Shown in pieces: positions 50,983-61,168 of a stretch of DNA of 64,000 nt. Positions within the stretch are counted from its first letter, which is position 1; each line of letters begins with the position of its first letter. The notes beneath the pieces are model-generated. The model ran no database searches, had not been told where the DNA came from, and saw nothing but the letters and a program-made list of their open reading frames with translations. Made by a program: the position numbers and the translations under genes. The stretch is from Maylandia zebra (Eukaryota; Chordata; Actinopteri; Cichliformes; Cichlidae): assembly GCF_041146795.1 (NCBI RefSeq), contig NC_135180.1, positions 39,926,794 through 39,990,793 on the forward strand. The letters are read 5' to 3'.

Positions 50983-53781
50983 GTCAAAAGTCAAAGTCAA
51001 AGTCAAAGTCAACTTTATTTGTCGATTCTGCCACATGTACAGGACATACGGAGAATAGAAATTGCGTTACTCTTCAATCCCTAGATAAATAGCAAATGAA
51101 CATTTAAATATATTTAAATATAAAAGTGATTAAAAAATGCAAGTAAAATAATTAAAAAGTAAAAATTTAAATAAATACAATTTTACATATAACAAGAAAG
51201 CTATATAATATACAATATAATGGGTAAGTGACATTGAGTGTAAACCAGGCAGAGTAGTGCAAATAGGCAAATAGTGCAAATGGAGATTTAGTAATGTACG
51301 GTAAGAGAAAGTGTAACAACAAAGTCTTATGAGGTAATGGCAGTCCAATGCTCCACAAAGTGACTGGTAACTGGTGCAGGCCAGTGAGTGAGTCAGAGAG
51401 TGTGTGTGTTTGTGTGTGTGTGACAGAGTTCAGTGAGACCGTGGAGGAGAGAGGGGAGAGGGGGCAGAATCGGGAGGGAGTTAAGCTTCCTGACAGCCTG
51501 ATGGATGAAGCTGTCCTTCAGTCTGCTGGTCCTGGCCTGGAGACTCCGCAGTCTCCTCCCCGACGGCAGCAGCTTGAAGAAGCTTTGCATTGGGTGTGTG
51601 GGATCAGCCGCTATGCAAAGGGCTTTTTTAGTGAGACGGGTGCTGTAAATGTCCTGGAGGGAGGGGAGAGAGACACCAATGATCCTCTCTGCAGCTCTCA
51701 CTATGCGTTGGAGGGTTCTATGACAGGACGCATTGCAGGCTCCAAACCACACAGTGATGCAGCTCGACAGGATGCTCTCGATGGTGCCTCTGTAGAAAGT
51801 GTACATGATGGGGGCTGGTGCTCCTGCTCTTCTTAGTTTGTGGAGAAAGAAGAGACGCTGCTGTGATTTCTTGGCCAGTGCTGTGGTGTTGTACGTCCAG
51901 GAGAGATCCTCTGTGATGTGCACACCCAAGAACTTGGTGCTGCTCACTCTCTCCACAGACGCTCCGTCAATGGTCAGAGGAGCATGTTGGGTGTGCATTC
52001 TCCTGAAGTCCACAACAATCTCCTTCGTCTTCTCCACATTCAGAGAGAGATTGTTGTCAGCACACCACGTGGCCAGGCGTCTCACCTCACTTCTGTAGTC
52101 GGTCTCATCCCTGTTGCTAATGAGACCCACCACCGTTGTGTCGTCCGCAAACTTGATGAAGAGGTTGGAGCTGTATGATGGAGTGCAGTCATGGGTCAGC
52201 AGAGTGAAGAGGAGGGGGCTCAGCACACATCCCTGCGGGGCCCCCGTGTTTAAAATGATGGTGCTGGATGTGTTACTGCCAACCCGTACTGCTTGAGGTC
52301 TTCCGGTGAGGAAATCCAACAGCCAGTTGCACAGTGAGGTGTTGAGCCCCAGCTGGACCAGTTTTTGAGTGAGCTGTTGGGGGATTATGGTGTTGAATGC
52401 TGAACTGAAATCTATGAACAGCATTCGAACATATGAGTCTTTTTTGTCCAGGTGTGTGAGTGCCGAGTGGAGTGCAGTGGAGATGGCATCATCGGTTGAG
52501 CGGTTGGGCCGATAGGCAAACTGGAAGGGATCCAGGGAGGGGGGCAGGACAGTCTTGATGTGTTGCATGACTAGTCGTTCGAAGCACTTCATCAGGATGG
52601 GAGTAAGTGCAACAGGACGGTAGTCATTAAAGCAGGAGGGAGATGACTTTTTTGGAACCGGAATGATTGTGGTGGCTTTAAAACATGTGGGGACGACAGC
52701 CTGGATGAGTGATATGTTGAAGATGTCTGTGAAGACATCAGTGAGTTCCACTGCACAGTCTCTCAGTGCACGACCAGGAATGTTGTCAGGACCCGGAGCT
52801 TTACGTGCATTGATCCTGCTGAGGGATCTCCTCACGCTGTCCGGGGACAGAGTCATCACCTGGTCACCAGGAGGGGGTGGGGTCTTCTGTGCAGTGGTGC
52901 TGTTTTGGACTTCAAAGCGAGCAAAGAAAGTGTTCAGCTCGTTCAGCAGGGGGATAGTGCTATCACAGGTCTGTGGTGGGGGCTTGTAATCTGTGATGGT
53001 CTGAATGCCCCGCCACAGGCTCCGTGAGTCTCTGCTGTCTTTGAAGTGATGAGATATTTTCTTGGAGTACTGTCTCTTAGCCTCTCTGATGCCACGGGAA
53101 AGGTTGGCCCTAGCTGTCCTCAGGCTTGCCTCGTCTCCATCTCTGAAGGCAACATTCCGAGCTTTCAGCAGCCTGTAGACCTCTCCTGTCATCCATGGTT
53201 TTTGATTTGCCCATACAGTTATGGTTTTCGTGACTGTTACATCCTCAATACACTTGTTGATGTAGGCAGTAACAGTCTCTGCGTACTCCTGGAGGTCAGT
53301 GGTGTTGTTATAGGTGGCAGCCTGCTTAAACATGTTCCAGTCTGTAGTATTAAAGCAGTCCTGTAGAGCCTCTGAAGACCCCTCTGGCCACACTTGTATC
53401 CGCTTACGAACCGGTTTGGTGGTTTTAACGAGCGGTCTGTAAGCAGGCATTAGCATGACAGTGATGTGGTCTGAGGCGCCGAGGTGGGGGAGGGGAAAAG
53501 CTTTGTAAGCTCCTCTCTGGGTGGTGTAAACAAAGTCCAGTGTGTTATTTCCCCTTGTTGGAAAGTCTATGTGTTGTTGTATTTTTGGAAACACGCACTT
53601 TAAGTCTGCATGATTGAAATCCCCAGCCAGGATGAGAAAAGCATCAGGATGGGCTGTCTGCTGCTCACTGATGTGCTGGTACAGTTCATTCAGTGCCTCA
53701 TTCCTGTTGTTGACATTGGAGGAGGGAGGGATGTACACAGCGCACAGGAGTATGGCTGTATATTCCCTCGGTAGATAGAAT
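50983..53781 (-). mobile_element. Young LINE (Rex1/L2-like), 5' truncated
   Basis: 2.8 kb flanked by a TATTTA duplication (50977-50982 and 53782-53787). The tail is (GACTTT)n following AATAAAGTTGAC on the minus strand. Copy A of the duplication (39501-39520) has the empty site. 5' truncated within the endonuclease. Confidence 0.92.
51393..53777 (-). CDS. LINE ORF2: endonuclease C-terminal half and complete RT
   Basis: An open frame of about 790 codons with no stop or frameshift and no ATG at its beginning, because the 5' end of the element is missing. It starts in the apurinic-type endonuclease: [22 protein letters not shown] and ASDHITVML (last catalytic His). RT blocks follow: [85 protein letters not shown] and the catalytic [12 protein letters not shown] with an intact ADD. 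The C-terminus includes [16 protein letters not shown]. An intact RT frame implies a recent insertion from an active master. This copy cannot initiate normal translation. Confidence 0.93.
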   Translation of the reverse strand, partial: YLPREYTAILLCAVYIPPSSNVNNRNEALNELYQHISEQQTAHPDAFLILAGDFNHADLKCVFPKIQQHIDFPTRGNNTLDFVYTTQRGAYKAFPLPHLGASDHITVMLMPAYRPLVKTTKPVRKRIQVWPEGSSEALQDCFNTTDWNMFKQAATYNNTTDLQEYAETVTAYINKCIEDVTVTKTITVWANQKPWMTGEVYRLLKARNVAFRDGDEASLRTARANLSRGIREAKRQYSKKISHHFKDSRDSRSLWRGIQTITDYKPPPQTCDSTIPLLNELNTFFARFEVQNSTTAQKTPPPPGDQVMTLSPDSVRRSLSRINARKAPGPDNIPGRALRDCAVELTDVFTDIFNISLIQAVVPTCFKATTIIPVPKKSSPSCFNDYRPVALTPILMKCFERLVMQHIKTVLPPSLDPFQFAYRPNRSTDDAISTALHSALTHLDKKDSYVRMLFIDFSSAFNTIIPQQLTQKLVQLGLNTSLCNWLLDFLTGRPQAVRVGSNTSSTIILNTGAPQGCVLSPLLFTLLTHDCTPSYSSNLFIKFADDTTVVGLISNRDETDYRSEVRRLATWCADNNLSLNVEKTKEIVVDFRRMHTQHAPLTIDGASVERVSSTKFLGVHITEDLSWTYNTTALAKKSQQRLFFLHKLRRAGAPAPIMYTFYRGTIESILSSCITVWFGACNASCHRTLQRIVRAAERIIGVSLPSLQDIYSTRLTKKALCIAADPTHPMQSFFKLLPSGRRLRSLQARTSRLKDSFIHQAVRKLNSLPILPPLPSLLHGLTELCHTHTNTHTL

Positions 53782-54215
53782 TATTTATGATAATTGTCAA
53801 ATCCTTAATGAATACATTTTCTGTTAAGCCCTTAGTGACAATCTTACACATTTACAGTAGAATTGTGCAGCTTAGTCCTAAAGTACAGTCTACCAAATGT
53901 GCTGTTGACAGCATCAAAATCCAAAAACTAATTTAACTGTCTTCCACATTATGCATATCAGCAGAGAAATCAACATGGCAGACTCCAGGAGGTGTTTTTG
54001 TTGAGCACATTGTCAGCAACCTTTTGTCTTATTTCATTTGTGTGTCTGATCTTCCTCACATTGATGGAGGACTGAGGATGTTTGGTCTGTTTGTGTCAAG
54101 CAGACGTCGATGACCACTGAAATCCTAAAGACTCAGGTGTCCTTAAAAACAAGTAAAATGTGAACATACATAGAAACAATGTGTGTGTGTTTGGTCTCCA
54201 ACAGTGTTAGGGTTA

Positions 54216-55166
54216 GGGTTATGGGCTCCGCCAAGGCTGCCCTTTGTCTCCGGTTCTGTTCATAATTTTTATGGACAGGATTTCTAGGCGCAGCCAAGTG
54301 GCGGAGGGCTTTCGCTTTGGTGGCCTCAGAATCTCATCTCTGATTTTTGCGGATGATGTGGTTCTGTTGGCTTCATCGGGTGAGGGCCTCCAGCTCGCAC
54401 TGGAGCGGTTCGCAGCCGAGTGTAACGCAGCGGGAATGAGGATCAGCACCTCCAAATCTGAGGCCATGGTTCTCAGCCGGAAAAGGGTGGAGTGCCCACT
54501 CCGGGTCGGGGATGAGTTCCTGCCCCAAGTGGAGGAGTTCAAGTATCTCGGGGTCTTGTTCGCGAGTGATGGGAGAAGGGAGCTGGAGATCGACAGACGG
54601 ATTGGGGCTGCGGCTGCAGTAATGCGGACGCTGCACCGGTCAGTCGTGGTGAAGAGGGAGCTGAGTGTAAAAGCGAAGCTCTCAATTTACCGGTCGATCT
54701 ACGTCCCTACCCTCACCTATGGCCACGAGCTGTGGGTAGTGACCGAAAGAACGAGATCGCGGATACAAGCGGCGGAAATGAGCTTCCTCCGAAGGGTGGC
54801 TGGCCTCTCCCTTAGAGATAGGGTGAGAAGTTCGGCCATCCGGGAGGGGCTTAGAGTAGAGCAGCTGCTGCTCCACATCGAAAGGAGCCAGCTGAGGTGG
54901 TTCGGGCATCTGGCAAGGATGCCCCCTGGGCGCCTCCTGGGCGAGGTGTTCCAGGCATGTCCCACCGGGAGGAGGCCCCGGGGCAGACCCAGGACACGCT
55001 GGAGAGATTATATCTCTCGGCTGGCCTGGGAACGCCTTGGTATTCCCCCGGACAAGCTGGAGGAGGTGGCTGGGGAGAGGGAGGTCTGGACCTCTTTGCT
55101 TAGGCTGCTACCCCCGCGACCCGACCTCGGATAAGCGGATGAAGATGGATGGATGGATGGATGGAT
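54216..55166 (+). mobile_element. RTE/Rex3-like LINE, 5' truncated
   Basis: Contains the last 300 codons of the ORF and a (GGAT)n tail at 55141-55165. A short TTAGGGTTAGGGTT stretch precedes it at 54207-54220. Confidence 0.9.
54244..55134 (+). CDS. RTE-type LINE ORF, C-terminal RT part
   Basis: 296 open codons: MSPVLFIIFMDRISR, the catalytic SSLIFADDVVLLASSGE (FADD intact), MRISTSKSEAMVLSRKR, EFKYLGVLFASDG, LTYGHELWVVTER, then the C-terminal GRPRTRWRDYISRLAWERL and stop. The first two-thirds of the ORF, with endonuclease and RT fingers, are missing. This is the least decayed RTE copy in the window and is the reference for the fragments at 26622, 27572, 38575 and 50045. The preceding codons are also open, so the ATG is internal to the RT, not a real start. 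Confidence 0.9.
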   Translation: MSPVLFIIFMDRISRRSQVAEGFRFGGLRISSLIFADDVVLLASSGEGLQLALERFAAECNAAGMRISTSKSEAMVLSRKRVECPLRVGDEFLPQVEEFKYLGVLFASDGRRELEIDRRIGAAAAVMRTLHRSVVVKRELSVKAKLSIYRSIYVPTLTYGHELWVVTERTRSRIQAAEMSFLRRVAGLSLRDRVRSSAIREGLRVEQLLLHIERSQLRWFGHLARMPPGRLLGEVFQACPTGRRPRGRPRTRWRDYISRLAWERLGIPPDKLEEVAGEREVWTSLLRLLPPRPDLG

Positions 55167-56297
55167 TGTTGTCTAAAGGCAAAGAAAGATGCCCAACGGA
55201 TTTACTTTACCAAACAGACCATCCCAGCCTTGCCGTAATGGTCCATTTGATTCACCTTTTATTGTTTATTTTATTTTCACTTAATGAATACGGGACAGAC
55301 TTGACTGGAGGAAAGAGAAACAGCTGAGAAGAGGGACGGGGGAGAAGGGCAAAAGACAAAAACCAACAGAATGGGCAGAAAAAAAAATGCATCTATCGAT
55401 CACCTGGATCACCTGCTGAGAAAGAAAAAAGAAAACAAGCAGAAGAGAACAAGAGTAATAGAATAAACAACATCACGATGATCTATGGGAATATGACAGT
55501 AAATACTAAATATTAAACATTATTGTGCAGCACATAAGATCAACAGAACACAGTGTGCTTTGAGGTAGGAGCCAAAAGGGTGTAGTTTGTGGGTGTGATC
55601 ACCCGTGTGTACACCTGTGAGCATGGACACGCTTGTTTTTTAAAAGGTTCCTTCATGTAATGATCTGCTAGAGGGTGTGGGGGGGCCACAGCCCCGTCAG
55701 TGGTTTAAAGTTGTGGCTGATCAGTGGATCTATATGGTCTTACCAGAAACACTTAGCAGTAATTTACTGTCAAGCAAACAGAAACATTGACCACTGTGTT
55801 TGAAGAAGGCCCTCTGTTCTGTATTAACAGAGTACAAGGTCTTCCAAAATGATTCAGTCCAAGATTTGAGGCAAACACCATGTGTATAAAGAACGTCAGC
55901 CTCAAACAGCAGACTGCAGACGATGCAGCAACTGTAAGTTGGTGTTTTTCCCTCTAAGCTGAGATCATTGGATTTCAGAGATTAACTAACACTAATAGCT
56001 AATAGATGCATGGATACAAATTTAACCCAAATTATTTACTCAAAGCAACAGAATTCATCATCTTGCATAGATTTAACAGTAAAGGATACTGTAGTTATTT
56101 TACTGTTGTATAAAGCTAATACTCAACATTAAACATGTCCATTCCTAGAGTGATGCATTTGATTTACTTAAGTTCATAAATATGTAACATGGTGTAATTA
56201 AAAAAACTAATGATAACACAGATGTTTCCAGATTTTAGAGATCATTGAACAGTGTCAGAAGGAGATTGTTTGATTCTAGTAGTCACTGTTTCTTTGA
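55167..56297. other. Intergenic
   Basis: No gene. 55696-55743 is a 48-bp match to 40037-40084. The rest is AT-rich and unassigned. Confidence 0.5.
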
Positions 56298-59200
56298 CCC
56301 TCTGGGTTGGTTCAAAATCACCACCCTTTCAGCTTGTTTGTGGCCACCAACAGATTAGGTCTGTAATTTTTATTATCTTTATGTTTTTTTGCCATTTTTT
56401 CTGCATAAAGCTTTTAAGTAACTTCAGCTCTTTTCATAAATATAAAAAAATCAAAATTTCATTCAAATTCAGAATTTTAACCCTTTAAATACCAGTTAAA
56501 TCACATAATTTTAATGATTTACATGGGGATAAAAGCATAAAATCCCCATTTCTTTCTAAATAATACATGCAAACTGATTTATTTTCTAACCATGATGGAG
56601 GTTAGATGAATAGCAATAAAGTATCAATGAGTTTTATGTATCTTTGTTTTTTTGTGCAGTGACAGAAAAACAAAAAAAAATCCCTCTCAGCTTGTTCGTG
56701 GCCAAAAATGGCCACCCCCTGTTTACATTTACAAAATACTATAAAATTAATATATATTAAAACATTTTTCTACTTTCATTGACTTGATTTTTTAAATTAG
56801 CACCAGTCCTAGTCATGAAAACCAAAATATAATTCAAATTCAGATATTATACCCTTTGAATACCAGTCAGATTATGTGTTATTGCTACGCTTTTGGGGGG
56901 AAATAGTAATAAAGTTCACATTTTTTAGCATATGAATGGTGAAACCTAATATTTTTTACTGTCATTGCAGGTCAGTAACAGTAACTGTAACAATGATTTA
57001 TTTTTACTTCATTTATTTATTTATTAATTTTTTCTTTGGGGGGGAATGAATGGCCAAAGAGAATATCACACATGGTGTGTTAGTGGCCAGAAAGGCAATT
57101 TAATGACCAAATAACCCCTGAAATGACCAAGAAAATTTATATTCCAGTATGTGTGTGCTTCTGCGTGCATCCTCATTAGCAGCACGATGTACTAACCACA
57201 GTAGAGTGGTTGTTGTAGGCACACTTTCTGCACCTGGTGCAAGGGGCTGCTGTTCCAGTCCTGCAGGTGCGCCTTTTGCACCTTCTTCTCATTTCGTTGG
57301 TGGGGTGTGGGTCACACTCTGGGTCAGACTACTGTATCTTGAGATCAATGGCAGAAGTGGCTGAGGGACATGGGTGTCTTGCAGTTGTTGAGGTCACCAG
57401 CATGTGTCCCAGCTCTCCCAGGATCACTCTTCATCTGTAGGTTGTAGAGCACTCCCCCACTTCAGTGAAGTTGTTTCCGGTGGGACAAAGGCATCGTATC
57501 CCAAGACATCCAGGAGATTGGAGAGAAGAGCCAGCAGCCATCAGTTAGTTTTCCTTCTGCAACTCGAGGTGCCAACATCCTCTCTAAGTTATCCAAGCAG
57601 TATTTGTGCCTATTGTAGTCCAGGATTGCTTCTTGCTCTCACGCATCCTTTATTCCCCATCATCGACTGCTGGTTCCTTGTGTGTTGCTGTCAAAAGAAG
57701 CACATTCCTCTGTTGCTTTGGCATGTGGGATATTGCTGTGGAAGTTTTATTGAAGCCAAAGACAGACAACAAAATCTTCCTCTGTTGCAACTGAAGGAGC
57801 TGGGGAGGAAGCTCTGGGTTGTTTCCCCTGTGCCAGTTTTCATCTCAGGAGTTCCTCTACCAAGGTGCCCGAAGGAAAGACGTTGTCCTCGGAGCTCCTC
57901 CGTCAGTTGGAGTCTGAACCCTGTTCCCTTTTTTACTTCCTGAGAACTTCCAGTGTTGTCATCCAACATGCTATGTATTGCTTTATTCTGGTTTAGGCTC
58001 ACATCTCCACTTCATCTATGATCCTCCAGTCCTCACACCTTGGCCTCCCGTGCAGCTTTGTAAGGGTGCACAGCAGCTAAAAGATCTCCTTTGTTATAAA
58101 AACGTCAAAAGTAGATCTCAGGCTGCTAATGCAGGGAACTGCATACAGGCTGAGCCCTGGTTTGATACCAGTGGGTACTGGATGTAGAGCAGTCTCTCTT
58201 CAGTGGTGGGACCCACATGGTTTTCCTTTCATGAGGGATCCACTCGGTCACTCTCCTCGGTCTCAGAAAATGCTCCTATGTTCTTTTCCATCAGCTGCTC
58301 AGCCTCCACCTCCATGCCCCCCAACCCCAATCCTCCCCCAAAGAAGAGGATTCAGGCACTGGCTAGTACTCATCATCTTTGGAGAGGAAGTTTCTTCATC
58401 TTGGGCAGATGTCTTTTCTTCAAGGGCAGAGGACTGCTGCTGTCCTTGCTCTCTGACCAGATCACACAGACAGTGCTTGAAGCAGTGATGACCTTCTTGC
58501 CATACAGCCAGAATAAATGATCTGGAAGCTGTTAGGCTGACTTACAGCAGTAGCTCTGTCTGCACCTGCAGAAACTCCAGGACACGTTTACAGTGTTTGT
58601 TGTTGTTTGTGCTCCAGCTGCAGCTGCAGGTTTGAACTCTGCAAAATGTCCTGTGATTGGGTTGTTTTTGTTTTTGTTTCTAGAGTTGATATTTTGGGTG
58701 TGGTCTCTTTTTATGAAAAATACAAGAGTAAAAGTGTTTTTAACATGTGCTTCAAAGCTGAGTTTGACTGGGAAGCTCAAAGCTCAACAGCCTGCATCCA
58801 CAGAAATTCACTGCAGCCTATGTAATGTTTGAATTTATTCCAGTCTATCTTGCAAATACATGTTTGTGCTGCAATGTCATGCACAAACACAAACTATTAG
58901 ATCCTTAAGATCAAACCTATGTCAAAATTGTGTCATTATTTTGGTCCATTGGAGTGTGGTAAGCCATCAAAGGCTGCTACTAGAAACTCTGAATATTACA
59001 TGAAATCGCTTGTTTGGCCAAAAATGGGTAAATGATGTCATTTGGTAAAAAACATTAAAAACTACAATTTTCATGTGTTGAGTTTAGAATGAAAGCAATT
59101 TTACCTAAATCGCATGATATAGTACTGTCAGTAACAAGGAATCAAAAAAGGTGGTTATAATGGGTTTCAATTGGCCACAAATGGCCACGATAGAGTCAAG

Positions 59201-59382
59201 AGGAACAATTTGGTGTATAGTGAATATTATTGACATTATTAAGGAGCTGATGTTGAAAATTAAAAAATCTGAAAAAAATACACACCTTTGGGAAGTTTCA
59301 TTCCACTTGCATTAACAGAACGAAAATGGTTGAAAAAAGAAAAGTGAAGTGGCCACAGATGGCCAGGATAGAGCCCAGAGGG
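56298..59382. mobile_element. Decayed piggyBac-like transposon
   Basis: The ends are CCCTCTGGG (56298) and its inverse CCAGAGGG (to 59382), flanked by TTGA and TCCA, which may be degenerate TTAA. Both subterminal regions have repeated GTGGCCA/TGGCCAC motifs (56330, 56690, 59167, 59350). A transposase pseudogene lies inside on the minus strand. Confidence 0.65.
57150..58002 (-). pseudogene. piggyBac-like transposase remnant
   Basis: Read on the minus strand with several frame changes, the sequence gives blocks typical of the piggyBac transposase C-terminal half: a serine/lysine stretch, then PELPPQLLQL, FGFNKTSTAISHMPKQQRNV, LLLTATHKEPAVDDGE, ILDYNRHKYCLDNLERM and, at about 57230-57300, a cysteine-rich segment (RRCKRRTCRTGT, PCTRCRKC). 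Multiple stops and frameshifts make it non-functional. The catalytic aspartates upstream were not identified. Short plus-strand ORFs across this region are shadows. Confidence 0.6.
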
Positions 59383-59512
59383 TCCATGATCGCAACCCAA
59401 ACTACCATCAGCGTCTCACTGTAACAAAGCCCAACAATATGAGCAGACATACGTCAGTTTGGTGTTGTGTTTCCTGCTCTTACTGATGTATGATTGTAAA
59501 GAGTTGTTCTCC

Positions 59513-59531
59513 TCTCTCTCGTCCTCTACAG
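59513..59531 (+). promoter_or_regulatory. Splice acceptor before the cysteine-rich gene
   Basis: A pyrimidine-rich run ends CTCTACAG, seven bases before the ATG at 59539. This implies an upstream non-coding exon that I could not locate. Confidence 0.6.
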
Positions 59532-59538
59532 AGCTAAA

Positions 59539-60837
59539 ATGAAGGATCAAAGGAGACTCCCCTCACTCTTCCTCACTCTTGTCCTTTGCGTCTCTCCATG
59601 GTCCACCTCTGGAAAAACATTCTACAGCCACCATGGGATAAAATGCACCGGCGACTGTCATCCTCAGGGCTTATTGCAGACATACCAGTGCACAGTACAC
59701 AAGACAGATGGCACAGAAGAACTACAGTACTGTTCACCAATGAGTGGGGTGGACTACAAGGGAAACGTGTGCTTTTATTGCTGTGAGCAGCACGACAATG
59801 GCTACTACCAGTGTGAAACAGCCTCGGGTTTGGGATACTGTGGAGATGTGATAGAGGACTTAAACCATTACACCTTAACATATGGTATGCCGTGTTATGA
59901 TAGCTGTGAAACGCGCGGTAAGAACTACTACTGGTGCCATTCCACAAAGGGGTGGGATTACTGCTCACCAAGAAAAAACGTTGATTACAAAGGCAACGCC
60001 TGTCGCCAAGACCATCCCTGTGACACACATGGACGAGATTACCACTGGTGCTATTTGGACAAAGGAGGCTGGGACAAGTGTGGACGAGTGGAGCCAAAGG
60101 CAGTGATTCATGACACCATATCCCGAAAACGCTGCACTGATGACTGCCAGTATTCTCGCTACTTCTGGTGCCACATTCATGGTAGCTGGGACTACTGCTC
60201 ACCTGCGCCAGACGTCACCTACAGAGGTGTGCCTTGTCGCTCAGATCACAATTGTGGAGACCATGGCAAGGGATATAGCTGGTGCTACACAACAGACAAC
60301 AATAACTGGGATTACTGTGGAGTCATCTCTCCTGGAGAGTGCAGGTATTCTGTGCCACACCGCACCAAACGGCAACCCAAGAAACCCAATCAAACTAACC
60401 CACCACAGCTGATCTGTACTCGGGAGGACAACAGCAGGAGGAGAGTGACCATGTTCGAAGCAGTAGAAAATCACCAAACCATCGCAGACTCTCATAATTA
60501 CCGTGCCGAAGCATTCAATTTAATTAATGAATGGGACGGCCGGGGCCTGGGCCAACAGGCCAGGTCCAACTTGGTTACATCAAGAAACCTTCGCATTGAC
60601 CTACAGGGTCTGTTTAACAGGAGTAATCAGCAGTATTACAACCTGCAGGTCCAGGTGAAGAGCCAACGTGTTAGTGGAAAAAGCACAACTCTGGCACACA
60701 TTGAAGCCCCTGTTGACACTCCACTTGAGTACATGCGTTTGGCCCTCAGGGAGAGTTTACGGAACCGAGCCACGGTTTCACTGGAAGTGACTGACCAACC
60801 AATAAACAACGACAACAGCTGTCACAAACGTCATTAA
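59539..60837 (+). CDS. Secreted cysteine-rich protein with three tandem modules
   Basis: 432 residues in one open frame. Residues 1-25 look like a signal peptide (hydrophobic LFLTLVLCVSPWS, cleavage near STSG-K). Residues about 34-104, 117-187 and 197-268 are three copies of a two-part module. Part one reads C-x3-C ... Y-x-W/Q-C ... WDYCSP ... V-x-Y-x-G-x2-C. Part two reads C-x2-HG-x2-Y-x-WCY ... W-x-x-CG. Spacing of WC and WDYC is somewhat like kringle or fibronectin-II folds, but no known domain is assigned. An RTKR site near residue 275 could be cleaved by furin. A glycosylation sequon NQT follows. Residues about 288-432 form a non-repetitive charged domain without cysteine except near its ends. 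Poly(A) signal AATAAA at 61163. Intact, probably functional; role unknown. Confidence 0.88.
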   Translation: MKDQRRLPSLFLTLVLCVSPWSTSGKTFYSHHGIKCTGDCHPQGLLQTYQCTVHKTDGTEELQYCSPMSGVDYKGNVCFYCCEQHDNGYYQCETASGLGYCGDVIEDLNHYTLTYGMPCYDSCETRGKNYYWCHSTKGWDYCSPRKNVDYKGNACRQDHPCDTHGRDYHWCYLDKGGWDKCGRVEPKAVIHDTISRKRCTDDCQYSRYFWCHIHGSWDYCSPAPDVTYRGVPCRSDHNCGDHGKGYSWCYTTDNNNWDYCGVISPGECRYSVPHRTKRQPKKPNQTNPPQLICTREDNSRRRVTMFEAVENHQTIADSHNYRAEAFNLINEWDGRGLGQQARSNLVTSRNLRIDLQGLFNRSNQQYYNLQVQVKSQRVSGKSTTLAHIEAPVDTPLEYMRLALRESLRNRATVSLEVTDQPINNDNSCHKRH

Positions 60838-61162
60838 TATTATCACTGAAACATATGTAGCTAATGAATGAGACAGAAAACTCTATTAACTTTATTTCTT
60901 CATCAGTTGCTCAATCACTGAATTCCACATAATAACCAGACAACTGTCGGACGATAAGCCTGAGTTATTCTGAGGCTTTGTACCATCACATGAAGATAAC
61001 AGTAGTCTTCCATTTTGATTTCATTTTTGTTGTAAATATAGTTTAATATCTATCAATTCATTGTGTTTCAGGCTTAAAAAGCAATTCTGTAGTGAAACAG
61101 TGTAAAATGACCAAATTAAAATTCTATATTTGTACTTTGTACGATGCATTTATTCAAACAAT

Positions 61163-61168
61163 AATAAA
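61163..61168 (+). terminator. Poly(A) signal of the cysteine-rich gene
   Basis: AATAAA about 325 bases after the stop codon, in an AT-rich 3' UTR. A second similar hexamer (AAATAAAC) is at 61178. Confidence 0.5.

Larger units (their letters stand above)
49370..54208. repeat. Segmental duplication, copy B
   Basis: Counterpart of 37766-39933 (offset 11470 bases) with a LINE inserted at 50983-53781. The homology stops at 54208, next to an RTE LINE. 55696-55743 matches 40037-40084. Confidence 0.85.

Noticed and set aside
54207-54220. Two telomere-like TTAGGG units
   Set aside because: Only about two units at a LINE 5' junction; too short for an interstitial telomere and likely chance or filler DNA.
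59573-60202. Minus-strand ORF of 209 codons across the cysteine-rich gene
   Set aside because: Antisense shadow; the plus strand has the signal peptide, repeated Cys modules and splice acceptor.
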